Shown in pieces: positions 1-8,536 of a stretch of 64,000 bases of DNA. Numbering within the stretch: the stretch's first letter is position 1; each line of letters starts with the position of its first letter. Below the pieces are notes generated by a model. The model ran no database searches and was not told the origin of the DNA. It was given only the letters and a program-made list of their open reading frames with translations. Location: contig CAWCSF010000006.1 of assembly GCA_963798195.1 (NCBI GenBank), positions 62,001 to 126,000 of the forward strand, written 5' to 3'. Origin of the DNA: CAVSRC01 sp963798195. GTDB taxonomy: Bacteria > Pseudomonadota > Alphaproteobacteria > Rhizobiales > Kaistiaceae. Made by a program: the position numbers and the translations under genes.

Positions 1-1524
1 GTCGTTGGCCGCAGCGCGGCCAAGCCGGTATCGCCGGCGAACCCGGCGCTACTGCCGGTTGTCGATGCAACCGGAGCGGGATCGTTCGAACTCACCGCCA
101 GCGTTGGCGAGACCGAATTCATCCCTCGGATAAAGACGCCCACGAAAGGCTGGGGGCGATCCTACCTGGGGCCGATCGTGCGTGTGCGATCTGGCACTCG
201 CGTTCAGCCGCAGGTCCGCAATGACACCGACACCATCATCACCAGCCACTGGCATGGCCTGCTCGTACCCGGCAACGTCGACGGGGGACCGCATCAAGCG
301 ATCGAGCCGGGCAAGACGTGGAATCCGGTGCTGGATATCGATCAGCCGCCGGCGACGCTCTGGTACCACACACATTTTCACGGGCAGTCCGGCATCGGTA
401 TCTATTCCGGCCTTGCCGGCGTGCTCGTTGTTGAGGATGGCAAGGACGCCGACCGCGGACTTCCAAATACCCATGGCGTCGACGACCTGACGATGGTCCT
501 CCAGGACAAGCGCTTCAACAAGGACGGCGTTGCCGAGTACAAGCCGACCAAGGCCGATTTCATGCACGGCTTCGTCGCCGACGGAATCGTCGTCAACGGA
601 AACATGCACCCGACTTTCGAGGTGCCGAAGGGGATCGTGCGTCTGCGCTTCGTCAACGCCGCCAATGCGCGAAATTTCACTCTCTGGTTCGAGGACGGCC
701 GGCCCCTCGTGCTGGTCGGCACCGACCAGGGACTGCTGCCAAAGCCGATAGCAATGGACCGCCTGCCGCTAAGCCCGGGCGAGAGAGCGGAGGTATTGGT
801 CGACTGCGGGGAAGGCGGTCGCGCGCGCCTGCTGAGCCAGCCGCACATCCATACGCAGGGCCCCATGATGGGCGGCGGTGGCATGCACAACATGGTTCCG
901 TTCAACGAGGTTCTTTCCGCGCCATACCTGGTTCTGGATCTTGCAACGAACGACGATCTTCCCGTGGCAGTCCACACCATCCCGTCCGATCTCGGCATCG
1001 TGGAAGAGATTCTGGCGGAGCCGGTCACCCAACGTGACTTCGTCCTGTTCGACATGGGCATGGAAAACCCGGCACGACAGCCCATGCCCCCCGGCCAAGG
1101 CACGCCGAAAATGCAGGGGATGGAAGGGATGGCAGGGATGCCGGCTGCCGGCGGAACGATGCAGCCAAACCAAGACGGTGTCCCGGTCTCGCCGTTTGCG
1201 TTCGCCATTAACGCGTCACAGTTCGATATGAACCGGGTCGATTTTGAAGCGAAAGCGGGCACCGTCGAGCGCTGGTTCATCGTCACGCAGATGATGGGCC
1301 ATCCGTTCCATGCGCACGGAGTGCGGTTCCGCGTGGTGAGCGAAAAAGGTGGACCACCCAAACCAAACAACACGGGCTGGAAGGATACGATCTTTGTGGA
1401 GGAGGACGCCGAGCTTCTCGTGCAATTTCGTCATCCTGCAGCGGCTGATTCTCCCTACATGCTGCACTGTCACATCCTTGAACACTCGGACGCCGGTATG
1501 ATGCTGCAATTCACCGTGACCTGA
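1..1524 (+). CDS. Multicopper oxidase, 5' end outside the window
   Basis: The frame is open from the first base, so this is the 3' part (about 507 codons) of a periplasmic three-domain multicopper oxidase of the CueO/CopA type, expected to oxidise Cu(I) or other substrates with O2. All four copper-ligand blocks are visible in order: HWHG, WYHTHFHGQ, HPFHAHG and the C-terminal HCHILEHSDAGM, which ends 7 residues before the stop. A Met-rich insert (MQGMEGMAGMPAAGG) precedes the last domain, as in copper-detoxifying members where Met residues bind Cu(I). It opens a copper-handling cluster running to 4857. The signal peptide, probably Tat, lies outside the window. The assignment to the oxidase family is firm; the exact subfamily is not. 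Confidence 0.93.
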   Translation, partial: VVGRSAAKPVSPANPALLPVVDATGAGSFELTASVGETEFIPRIKTPTKGWGRSYLGPIVRVRSGTRVQPQVRNDTDTIITSHWHGLLVPGNVDGGPHQAIEPGKTWNPVLDIDQPPATLWYHTHFHGQSGIGIYSGLAGVLVVEDGKDADRGLPNTHGVDDLTMVLQDKRFNKDGVAEYKPTKADFMHGFVADGIVVNGNMHPTFEVPKGIVRLRFVNAANARNFTLWFEDGRPLVLVGTDQGLLPKPIAMDRLPLSPGERAEVLVDCGEGGRARLLSQPHIHTQGPMMGGGGMHNMVPFNEVLSAPYLVLDLATNDDLPVAVHTIPSDLGIVEEILAEPVTQRDFVLFDMGMENPARQPMPPGQGTPKMQGMEGMAGMPAAGGTMQPNQDGVPVSPFAFAINASQFDMNRVDFEAKAGTVERWFIVTQMMGHPFHAHGVRFRVVSEKGGPPKPNNTGWKDTIFVEEDAELLVQFRHPAAADSPYMLHCHILEHSDAGMMLQFTVT

Positions 1525-1564
1525 TTTGCAGTGTTCGCCCGCGCTGGAACCTCCGGAGACTGAA

Positions 1565-1810
1565 ATGAACCATCGACCAATCGTTACGCGACTCGCCGCC
1601 CTGGTTTTCGTGGCCGGCGCCGCCTTTGCACCGGGCCTCGCGCTCGCCCATGACGGTGGCGGCGACGACGGTGGCGGCGACAGCAATACCTACCGGCCGA
1701 TGGCGGACCCGGTCTGCCGGGCCGGGTGGGTGCTGCACCCGTCGCATCAATACTGCGTGCGGGCCACCACGCAGCCAGCTGCTGGCGCGGCCCAACCTCC
1801 GCAGGGCTGA
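1565..1810 (+). CDS. Small secreted protein of the copper cluster
   Basis: This 81-residue protein starts at the ATG at 1565, with GGAG about 10 bases upstream. It has a clear signal peptide (residues 1-27, ending LALAHDG), then a Gly/Asp-rich spacer (DGGGDDGGGD), then a short mature part with two Cys (DPVCRAGW and HQYCVRA) and two His. I do not recognise a family. The position directly after the multicopper oxidase and the possible Cys/His metal ligands suggest a periplasmic copper-binding or accessory role, which is inference. Its stop is 5 bases from the stop of the convergent CopCD gene. Confidence 0.7.
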   Translation: MNHRPIVTRLAALVFVAGAAFAPGLALAHDGGGDDGGGDSNTYRPMADPVCRAGWVLHPSHQYCVRATTQPAAGAAQPPQG

Positions 1811-1814
1811 TTCC

Positions 1815-3431
1815 TCAGCGGATATCGACCTTGTTCTCGATGGTTTCCTGTTGAAACTCCGTCAACAGGACGTCGAGTTGGATTGTCCACGTTCCCGACC
1901 GCGGGATTTCGAGGCCGCGCACGTACCACTGTCCGTCGGCCTCGCGCGCGGCCGGACGGACAAGCGGCTCGATACCGATGGCGAGATTTGACAGCAGCAC
2001 CGTCACATCCTTCGGCGTAATCGGATTGGCTTCGAGATCCGTTACATCGATGCTCATCGTGACCGGACCAAATCGTCCCGGATCGATGACGACTTGCGCC
2101 ATCGCTTTTTCGCCGTGCAGGTGGACCCAGGCCGGCGGCGCAAACGTCTCGACCAAAGCGCGGGGCGGCGGCGTGAAGCGCCATGTTGCCGCCAACGCGA
2201 ACACCATGCAGGCAAGACATGCCTCGATGACGATGGACCCTGCAAAATGCCTGCGCGATGCCCGCGTGGCGGGATTCTTCGTCGACGCCGTTACCAGCGA
2301 GGGCGTGTAGCGCAGGCGATTTACGGCTGCGAGCGTCAGGATGATCGCGACCAGCACCAGCTTGCCCGACAGCACCCGGCCATAATCGGTTGCAAGTAAC
2401 GCCTCCGGCTTCTGAACCTGAATAACGGCAAGCGCGCTTCCGGTCAGAAGGATGACGAGGAACACGGGAAGCACGGCGACGCTGTAGCGGCGGAGCATGG
2501 GCGCCACATGGTCGCCCGCGGCTACCAACAGAAGGAGGGGAACAAGGGAACCGGCCCAGAAGGTGACACCGAGCGTGTGCAGGAAGACAGCGGGCCGCGT
2601 CAGCATCTGCGGGTCGGCCGCGCTGGCGTGCCCGGTCGAGGCGAAGCCCACGCCGACCGCCGTCATCGCCAGAGCAGCGAGTGCGGCCTGTCCCGGCCCG
2701 GAATGCAGCCCGGACACGACCAGCGCCAGTATGAAGGCCGCCGCGAGGATTGCGGCCGCCGTGCCGTAGGTCGAGGTGAACCCCGCGCTCCAAACCCTCG
2801 AGTCCCCCAGCGAGTCAACGCCGGCGCCGCGCAGGTCTAGACCTTGCAAACCTACAGAAGCGACGACGGCGACAAGACCGAGGGCCAGCAGCGCCCGCAC
2901 AAAGGGGAACAGCCGTCGCGGCAGCGGGGCAATGAATGCGCCGAACGCAACGGCGCCCACCCCCAGAAAGGCAGCGAGATAGATCGCAATTCGCCCGATC
3001 CAGATGGCAATCGCCAGACCGGGATCCGGAGCAGGGAGCTGACCGGGCGACGCGCCGCCGCTCTTTTCTCCGACCGAGAAAACGAGAGAGCCGCCGACAG
3101 GGTGCCCATCCTCGGACGTGACCCGCCAACTGAGGATGTGGGTCCCGCGGTCCAGCGCAGGCATAACGACAGTCACGGCGTTTCCGGCCTGCCTGACGTC
3201 CGGCGGCTCGACGGCCGAGCTGTCGGGCCGGAAGAGCTTGATGAGAGTCGGGCTAACGGGCTCGCTGAACTCCAGACGGACCTCTGACGGCGACTCTTGC
3301 AGCACCACGCCCTCGGCTGGGCTCGTCGAAACGAGGGACGCATGCGCGAGCGCCGAGGCCGGGGCGAGAGCCGCGAAAGCCAGGGCGCAGAAAACGAGCG
3401 CGATCCTGGCGGCGAAGGGACGGTAGAACAT
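1815..3431 (-). CDS. CopC-CopD fusion copper resistance protein
   Basis: A 538-residue inner-membrane protein. A signal peptide (ending ALAHASL) exposes an N-terminal His, a typical CopC Cu(II) ligand, followed by a CopC beta-barrel domain (about 30-125) with a second conserved His in EDGHPVGG. About eight membrane segments of the CopD family follow (about 150-410). The C-terminal periplasmic domain (about 420-538) resembles the extra domain of Bacillus YcnJ-type proteins. The family binds periplasmic copper and moves it toward the cytoplasm or delivers it. It is the last gene of a minus-strand run with the YcnI-like and DUF2946-like genes, with a 54-base gap to the former. Confidence 0.9.
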   Translation of the reverse strand: MFYRPFAARIALVFCALAFAALAPASALAHASLVSTSPAEGVVLQESPSEVRLEFSEPVSPTLIKLFRPDSSAVEPPDVRQAGNAVTVVMPALDRGTHILSWRVTSEDGHPVGGSLVFSVGEKSGGASPGQLPAPDPGLAIAIWIGRIAIYLAAFLGVGAVAFGAFIAPLPRRLFPFVRALLALGLVAVVASVGLQGLDLRGAGVDSLGDSRVWSAGFTSTYGTAAAILAAAFILALVVSGLHSGPGQAALAALAMTAVGVGFASTGHASAADPQMLTRPAVFLHTLGVTFWAGSLVPLLLLVAAGDHVAPMLRRYSVAVLPVFLVILLTGSALAVIQVQKPEALLATDYGRVLSGKLVLVAIILTLAAVNRLRYTPSLVTASTKNPATRASRRHFAGSIVIEACLACMVFALAATWRFTPPPRALVETFAPPAWVHLHGEKAMAQVVIDPGRFGPVTMSIDVTDLEANPITPKDVTVLLSNLAIGIEPLVRPAAREADGQWYVRGLEIPRSGTWTIQLDVLLTEFQQETIENKVDIR

Positions 3432-3485
3432 GATGGTCAGTCAAAGGCCCCGGCCGCCGCGGTGACGACGGCCGGAGCCGATTGA

Positions 3486-4007
3486 CTACTTCACAAGCTT
3501 CAATCCCGGAGCCGGATTCGGGTAATCGTGAGCGTCCTTGCCTGCCTCCGGAATCTGGATCCATCGCTCGACGCCCGTCTCGCACGTCGCGACAGTCGGG
3601 AAGTACATCATCGTGTTGGCCTTGAGGCTGTCCGCGACGGTGCCGACAAAGACGAATTCCTCGTAGAAATCGTCCGGCAGAGGCCCCCCCGACCAGGTGA
3701 TCTCCGTCACGCCCTCGCTCACGGTGGCACCATGATTCTTATACGTGTTGGCGTATTTGCCCTTCACGGTTTCCAGCTTCCAGCCGGCCTTTGGTTGAGG
3801 CTTGGCGGAGAAGAAGCCTTCCGGCACCTGCAAATGGATGGAAACCGTGGCTGATCCGGAGCAGCCATGCGGCACTTTCAGAACAGCCTTGTAGGACTGG
3901 CCAAGCTTGGCTTCCTTCACGTCCAGCGTGATGTGGGCGTGGGCGGGATACGCAACGGTCACGCCAAGGATTGCGGCGATCGCCGCCGTCTTGCAACGAT
4001 TGAACAT
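3486..4007 (-). CDS. YcnI-like (DUF1775) periplasmic copper chaperone
   Basis: I chose the ATG at 4007 because GGAGGT sits just upstream at 4011-4016; the open frame runs 12 codons further. The protein is 173 residues with a signal peptide ending YPAHAH, so the mature protein begins with His, the N-terminal copper ligand of the DUF1775/YcnI family. The domain features are conserved (KVPHGCSGSAT, WSGGPLPDDFYEEFVF). These proteins hold Cu(II) in the periplasm and are commonly found beside CopCD/YcnJ fusions, as here. It is co-oriented with the CopCD fusion. Confidence 0.9.
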   Translation of the reverse strand: MFNRCKTAAIAAILGVTVAYPAHAHITLDVKEAKLGQSYKAVLKVPHGCSGSATVSIHLQVPEGFFSAKPQPKAGWKLETVKGKYANTYKNHGATVSEGVTEITWSGGPLPDDFYEEFVFVGTVADSLKANTMMYFPTVATCETGVERWIQIPEAGKDAHDYPNPAPGLKLVK

Positions 4008-4076
4008 GTTACCTCCGAATGCGCGGCGGCGGGCTCCCCGCATGCCAGCGCTGAGAAAAACAGATCGAGTCGGCTT

Positions 4077-4454
4077 TCAAACTTCGTCGACTGCTTCCGG
4101 AGGTGATCTCGCGCGAGGCCGCTCTACCGAGAGTTGCCTTGCAACGGCAAGCCGCAGTGGCGGGTTCAGCCTTTCACTTGAGAGGCGCACCTTGCCGAAC
4201 TCGGGATCCGGCAAGTTAGGCGGGAGGAGGTTGTGGACCGCCACGCAAAAAGCGCAGTGGGCTGCCGTGTGATGATGCGGCGACGGCAACTCGCCGTGTT
4301 CATGCGCATGCGCGTGATGAAGCTCGGATACTTGCGGTTGCGGGCCTTCAAGCGCCTCGGCCGGCAGCACCGCGAGCAACGGACCGTAGGCGAGCATCGC
4401 CAAGGCGATGATCGCTCGCACCAAACGCGTCCGTGTTGGCCGTGGAACCTTCAT
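4077..4454 (-). CDS. His-rich DUF2946-like membrane or secreted protein
   Basis: A 125-residue protein with one N-terminal hydrophobic segment (about 10-34), then a His-rich stretch (HHAHAHEHGELPSPHHH) and an HCAFCVAVH motif typical of DUF2946-like proteins found with copper genes. The His/Cys pattern suggests metal binding near the membrane. It is probably the first gene of the minus-strand run DUF2946-YcnI-CopCD and is divergent from the CusF-like gene, so the 97-base gap at 4455-4551 must hold both promoters. The function of this family is not established. Confidence 0.75.
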   Translation of the reverse strand: MKVPRPTRTRLVRAIIALAMLAYGPLLAVLPAEALEGPQPQVSELHHAHAHEHGELPSPHHHTAAHCAFCVAVHNLLPPNLPDPEFGKVRLSSERLNPPLRLAVARQLSVERPRARSPPEAVDEV

Positions 4455-4485
4455 CCACCGTCGCCTGAAACCACTCGGGGCCAGT

Positions 4486-4515
4486 TTGTAAAATTTATCG
4501 CAAAAGCATTATGTT
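4486..4515 (+). promoter_or_regulatory. Candidate promoter in the copper divergent gap
   Basis: In the AT-rich divergent gap there is TTGTAA at 4486-4491 and TATGTT at 4510-4515, 18 bases apart, reading toward the CusF-like gene. No CueR- or CsoR-type palindrome was obvious. This is a weak sequence-only prediction. Confidence 0.3.
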
Positions 4516-4551
4516 GAAACGAGACATGTCGCAAGACCAAGAGGCCCGCCG

Positions 4552-4857
4552 GTGTCCGCAACCCCTTTCAAAATGATCGGCACCGCCACCCTGGCGGTGT
4601 TCGTGGCTGCCGCGGCAGCTGCATCGCCGGTGGCGAAGACAACCGGCGAAATCAAGAAGATCGATGCGGAGCATCACAAGCTGACGATCGCGCACGGCAT
4701 CATGACCGAACTGTTCATGCCGCCCATGACGATGGTCTTTAACGTTGTCGAGCCGGCGATGATGGATGGCCTCTCCGTCGGCGATAACGTCACCTTCACC
4801 GCCACACTGGTCGGCGGCACAGTGCTGACCATCGTGGACATTCAGAAGCAACCTTGA
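4552..4857 (+). CDS. CusF-like periplasmic copper-binding protein
   Basis: This 101-residue protein starts at GTG 4552; the in-frame ATG at 4573 is an alternative start. A hydrophobic signal segment (ALAVFVAAAAAASPV) is followed by a single small beta-barrel domain of the CusF_Ec family (PF11604). The Cu(I) site residues seem present: the early His pair (AEHHKL), HGIMTELFMPPMTM with its Met residues, and a closing VVDI-type strand. CusF-like proteins pass Cu(I) to efflux pumps or oxidases. No RND pump is visible here, so its partner may be the neighbouring oxidase or genes outside the window. Confidence 0.8.
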   Translation: MSATPFKMIGTATLAVFVAAAAAASPVAKTTGEIKKIDAEHHKLTIAHGIMTELFMPPMTMVFNVVEPAMMDGLSVGDNVTFTATLVGGTVLTIVDIQKQP

Positions 4858-4906
4858 GCCCGCCGGTGAAGCACATCGTCCCCGAACGCATTACCGCTCG
4901 ACGGAA

Positions 4907-5860
4907 ATGTGGATTGGCGAGCCGTCTGCCGCCGGGCTCCGGTCATTGACATCCGATCCGCTGGTGTCCGTTGTCATCGGCCGCGCCAGCACTGAGGACG
5001 GCGAACGAGTTCTCGAGACTTTGGCCGCACTCGCCGCCCAGGATCCGGCAGTGCCTTGCGAGGTGCTGGTCGCCGACCGCCTGCTCGACGATGTGACCGC
5101 AACAATTCGGCGACGCTACCCGGACACGGTGGTGATCGAATGCGCGCCGCCCACGGCACTGCCGGCCATGCACGCCATCGCCCTTGATCGCGCCAAGGGA
5201 ACGTATGTCGCCATCACCGAGGATCATTGCATACCTGAACACCGGTGGCTGGGCTCGATCCGCGACGCGTTTGCCAACGCCGATGACGAAATTGTCGCCG
5301 TTGGTGGACCGATCGAGAACGGGCTGCGCGACACCCACCTGGACTGGGCGACATTCCTCTGCGAGTACGCGGCATGGTCGCCACCGCTACCCGAAGGTAG
5401 AACGCACGCCCTCGCCGGCATCAACGTCGCTTACCGCGCCGAGGCGATCCGAAGCATCGGACGCGACCTTCTCACCGACGGTTTCTGGGAGACCACGGTC
5501 CATCCAATGCTGCTGCGCCGAGGCGGGCGCTTTGTCCTGTCCGACCGAATGACGATCTCTCACCAGAAGAAATTCTCTTTCGGTCTGTTTGCCCGCCAGC
5601 GCTTTCTTTACTCGCGCTACCACGCCGCTCTTCGTTTCGGTCGCGAGCGTATCGTCCGGAATGCGCTGATGTGCGTGGCGTCCCTGGCGTTGCCGCCATT
5701 GGTCCTCTTGCGCATCGCGCGAAGTGCGCACCGCAAGGGCCTCACGGGCCGGTTCATCGGCGCGTTGCCCTGGCTGTCGGCTTTCGCAATCATCTGGGCC
5801 GCAGGCGAGATGGTCGGCTACGCCATCGGTCCGGGCCACGCGCTCGCCGCGATCGAATGA
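4907..5860 (+). CDS. Family 2 glycosyltransferase (paralog A)
   Basis: A 317-residue GT-A fold transferase. It begins with a VSVVIGR strand, has an EDHC motif (TEDHCIPEHRW) where GT2 enzymes carry the DxD metal site, then VGGPI, ALAGINVAYR and a GFWET acceptor-side motif. It ends with one or two membrane segments and a GEMVGYAIG tail. It is the first of four related GT2 proteins in the locus (others at 13604, 14492-15417 and 17757-18645) that share VGGP, the NVAYR-type motif, GFWE and the GE(x)2GY tail. It probably adds a sugar to a lipid-linked glycan at the cytoplasmic membrane face. Donor and acceptor cannot be deduced. Confidence 0.85.
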   Translation: MWIGEPSAAGLRSLTSDPLVSVVIGRASTEDGERVLETLAALAAQDPAVPCEVLVADRLLDDVTATIRRRYPDTVVIECAPPTALPAMHAIALDRAKGTYVAITEDHCIPEHRWLGSIRDAFANADDEIVAVGGPIENGLRDTHLDWATFLCEYAAWSPPLPEGRTHALAGINVAYRAEAIRSIGRDLLTDGFWETTVHPMLLRRGGRFVLSDRMTISHQKKFSFGLFARQRFLYSRYHAALRFGRERIVRNALMCVASLALPPLVLLRIARSAHRKGLTGRFIGALPWLSAFAIIWAAGEMVGYAIGPGHALAAIE

Positions 5861-6051
5861 CTGCGACCAGAGTTGCATCGCCGGCCAGGGAGGGGTTGAA
5901 CCAAGGCCACATCCCGGCCGGGCAAGGAGACCCGATGCTCCGAATCTCGCGTCTGCTCTTTACATCGGCCGATCTCTTGCCTAGTCGTAACCCTCCGCCC
6001 AAGCGTTAACCATGGCCTTTCTCGTGAGTTTTGTTCCAGTTGTAAGAAGCG

Positions 6052-7266
6052 ATGGCCGTCTCGAATGAGGCCCCGCCGCGGCGGCAGATTGGCATCGGCG
6101 ACTGCAAGATAAGTCCTTTGGCGAAGAGACTTGTCGGTGAGGTCCTCGACAGCAATCGCCTCTCCGCCGGCCCAAAGATGGCCCTGTTCGAGCGTCGTAT
6201 CGCTCAACTTCACGGTTCCCGCTTTGGCCTCATGTGCAACAGCGGAACCAGCGCGCTGCACATCGCACTTGCTGCGATCAAGGAGCGCCAGGGTTGGCGC
6301 GATGGGGACGAGGTGCTCGTGCCCGCCACCACGTTTGTTGCGACGTCCAACGTCGTCCTGCAAAACCGGCTCACGCCCGTTTTCGTCGATGTGGAACCGG
6401 ACTACTACTGCATCGATCCAGAGAGGATCGAGCGGCATCTCACCGCCCGCACCCGCGCCATAATGCCCGTCCACGTCGCCGGGCTTCCATGCGATATGGA
6501 CCCCATCCTCGACATCGCGAAACAGGCGAACCTGGCCGTCGTGGAGGATTCGGCGGAAGCCATGTTCGTTCGCTATCGCGGGCGACCCGTGGGCTCATTC
6601 AGCACCATTGCGTGCTTCTCGACATACGTTGCCCACATCATATCCACCGGCGTCGGCGGCCTCTGCGTCACAGACGACCCGGAGTATCACGTACTCCTGC
6701 GCAGCCTGATGAATCACGGGCGCGATGCGATTTACACGCGGATCGACGACGACGCCGGGCTCGACAGCAAGCAACTTATCGAAGTTGCGAGCAAACGCTT
6801 CTCGTTCGTCCGACTTGGCTACAGCTTCCGAGCGACTGAAATGGAAGCTGCGCTCGGACTGGCGCAGATCGAGGAGCGCGAGGCCAACTACGCTCGGCGC
6901 CTTGAGGTGGCGGCCAAACTCGACAAGGGGCTGAACCGTTTTGCCCATGCGCTGCAGCTGCCGGCGACGCGGCCCGACACCGAACATGCGTTGATGTTCT
7001 ATCCGATCGTGATCCGCGATGGGGCGGTGACGCGGGACGGACTGGTTGCACATCTGGAAGACCGCGGTATTGAAACGCGACACCTCCTGCCCCTGATCAA
7101 CCAGCCAATCTACCGTTCAATGTTCGGCAACCTCGACAGCCAGTATCCTGTCGCCGCGAAGCTCAATGACTCGGCGTTTTACATCGGCTGCCACGCGCTG
7201 ATGAGCGACGACGACGTGGACCACGTTCTTGAGAGCTTCGATGCGTTTTTTGGATCGCTTCAGTGA
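6052..7266 (+). CDS. DegT/DnrJ/EryC1-fold sugar enzyme with His in place of PLP Lys
   Basis: A 404-residue protein of the fold-type I PLP family that modifies nucleotide-linked keto-sugars. Family features are clear: NSGTSALHIAL near residue 65, PATTFVATSN, VEDSAEA, and VGGLCVTDD. The position normally filled by the Schiff-base lysine (K-x4-G before G-x-GG) is His195 here (YVAHIISTGVGG). The same substitution is known in the 3-dehydratases ColD and E1/RfbH, which remove the C3 hydroxyl instead of transaminating. A 3-deoxygenation role is therefore more likely than aminotransfer, but this is inferred from one residue. It overlaps the following C-methyltransferase by 4 bases, so the two products may act on one sugar. 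Confidence 0.85.
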   Translation: MAVSNEAPPRRQIGIGDCKISPLAKRLVGEVLDSNRLSAGPKMALFERRIAQLHGSRFGLMCNSGTSALHIALAAIKERQGWRDGDEVLVPATTFVATSNVVLQNRLTPVFVDVEPDYYCIDPERIERHLTARTRAIMPVHVAGLPCDMDPILDIAKQANLAVVEDSAEAMFVRYRGRPVGSFSTIACFSTYVAHIISTGVGGLCVTDDPEYHVLLRSLMNHGRDAIYTRIDDDAGLDSKQLIEVASKRFSFVRLGYSFRATEMEAALGLAQIEEREANYARRLEVAAKLDKGLNRFAHALQLPATRPDTEHALMFYPIVIRDGAVTRDGLVAHLEDRGIETRHLLPLINQPIYRSMFGNLDSQYPVAAKLNDSAFYIGCHALMSDDDVDHVLESFDAFFGSLQ

Positions 7267-8536
7267 GTGAAAGCCGAACCTTCTCGGCTCACAGCCGAGG
7301 CCTCGACAAGTCTCCGGGCCTGAATAACCGCCCGACGGACAAGCAGTGCCAGATCTGCGGCGGAGCGCTGCTGCCCGGGCTCAATCTCGGTCATCAACCT
7401 GTCGGCGATCTGATCCTGTCCGAGGCCCAACTCGGCGAACCCGAGACGCTCTATCCGATGCAGCTGTTCCACTGCACGGATTGCGGCCTCAGTCAGCTCG
7501 GCTACACGGTCGATCCCGATATCGTGTACCGGGACTTTCCGTTCGTGAGCGGCACCACGCAAACCGCTACGCGCCACCTTCAGGGGCTTGCTCGACAACT
7601 GGCCGAGAGGCTGGCGCTCAACGAAGGCTCCTTCGCCGTCGATATCGGCTCCAACGATGGGACCTTGTTGAAGGGCTATCGCCCCTTTGGGGTCAGGATT
7701 TAGGTATCGATCCCGCGGCCATTCCGGTCGAGATCGCGCAGCGCGACGGCATTCCGACCTGGCATGCTTTCTTCAACGAAGAAACGGCCGGGCAGATCGT
7801 GGGAGAATTCGGGCAAGCCGACGCGATTTCCGCCGCAGGGTGCTTTGCCCACATTGCCGATCTTGCCGGAGTCATGCGCGGCGTGGACAGGCTGCTCAAG
7901 CCCGACGGATTATTCGTCAGCGACAACCAATATTGGCTCGCCATGGTCGAGCACGGGCACTACGACAACGTATTCCATCAGCATCTGAGGAATTATTCGC
8001 TGCGGCCCCTCATGCGTTTGATGGGCCAGTACGGGCTGGAGGTATGCGACGTCGAACGTTCGGAAGTTTATGGCGGGTCGATTTGCGTCACGGCATGCCG
8101 CAAGGGTCGCTACCCCGCTTCGACGCGACTGAAGGAACTGGTCGACCACGAGGAAGGTTTCGGGCTCTACGACGCCGCGACCAACATCCGCTTCGCCGCC
8201 GCCGCGGCCGAGCGCAAGAAGGCGCTTTTCGACGCCGTGTTCGGCCGGGTATCGGCCGGCAAGAAAGTGGTCGGCATCGGGGCTCCCGCAAAGGCATCCA
8301 CGGTTTGCAACTATTGCCGGCTCGGCCCCGACCTGCTGACCTATGTCACAGAGGTCAATCCGCTGCGCATCGGGAAATTCCTGCCCGGCGTGCATGTTCC
8401 CATCGTCGATGAAGCCTTCATGTTCGAGGATCCCCGGCCCGCCGATGCCGCCGTGCTCTTTGCCTGGAACTACTACGATGAAATCGTCCCAAAGCTGAGA
8501 GCGCGGGGTTACCAGGGGGAGATATTGCGGCCGTGA
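7263..8536 (+). pseudogene. Sugar C-methyltransferase (TylC3/NovU type), frameshifted
   Basis: About 424 codons in two frames, joined near 7697-7702 by an apparent loss of one base; restoring it gives GVRILGIDPA. The order is that of SAM-dependent nucleotide-sugar C-methyltransferases: an N-terminal zinc-type domain with CQIC and CTDC pairs, a SAM domain (DIGSNDGTLL, then FVSDNQYW and YDNVFHQHLRNYS), and the C-terminal domain with GIGAPAKAST and NYYDEI. These enzymes methylate a sugar ring carbon, making branched deoxysugars. All key motifs survive, so either the break is very recent or it is a sequencing error. The start overlaps the DegT-fold gene by 4 bases. Confidence 0.85.

Noticed and set aside
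1747..3287. Long open frames opposite or alongside the CopCD gene
   Set aside because: They are overlaps in other frames of a GC-rich gene; they lack recognisable domains, and the CopCD frame has clear motifs.
5857..6009. A 50-codon frame overlapping the end of the first GT2 gene
   Set aside because: No ribosome-binding site, motif or composition supports it; the overlap with the stop looks accidental.
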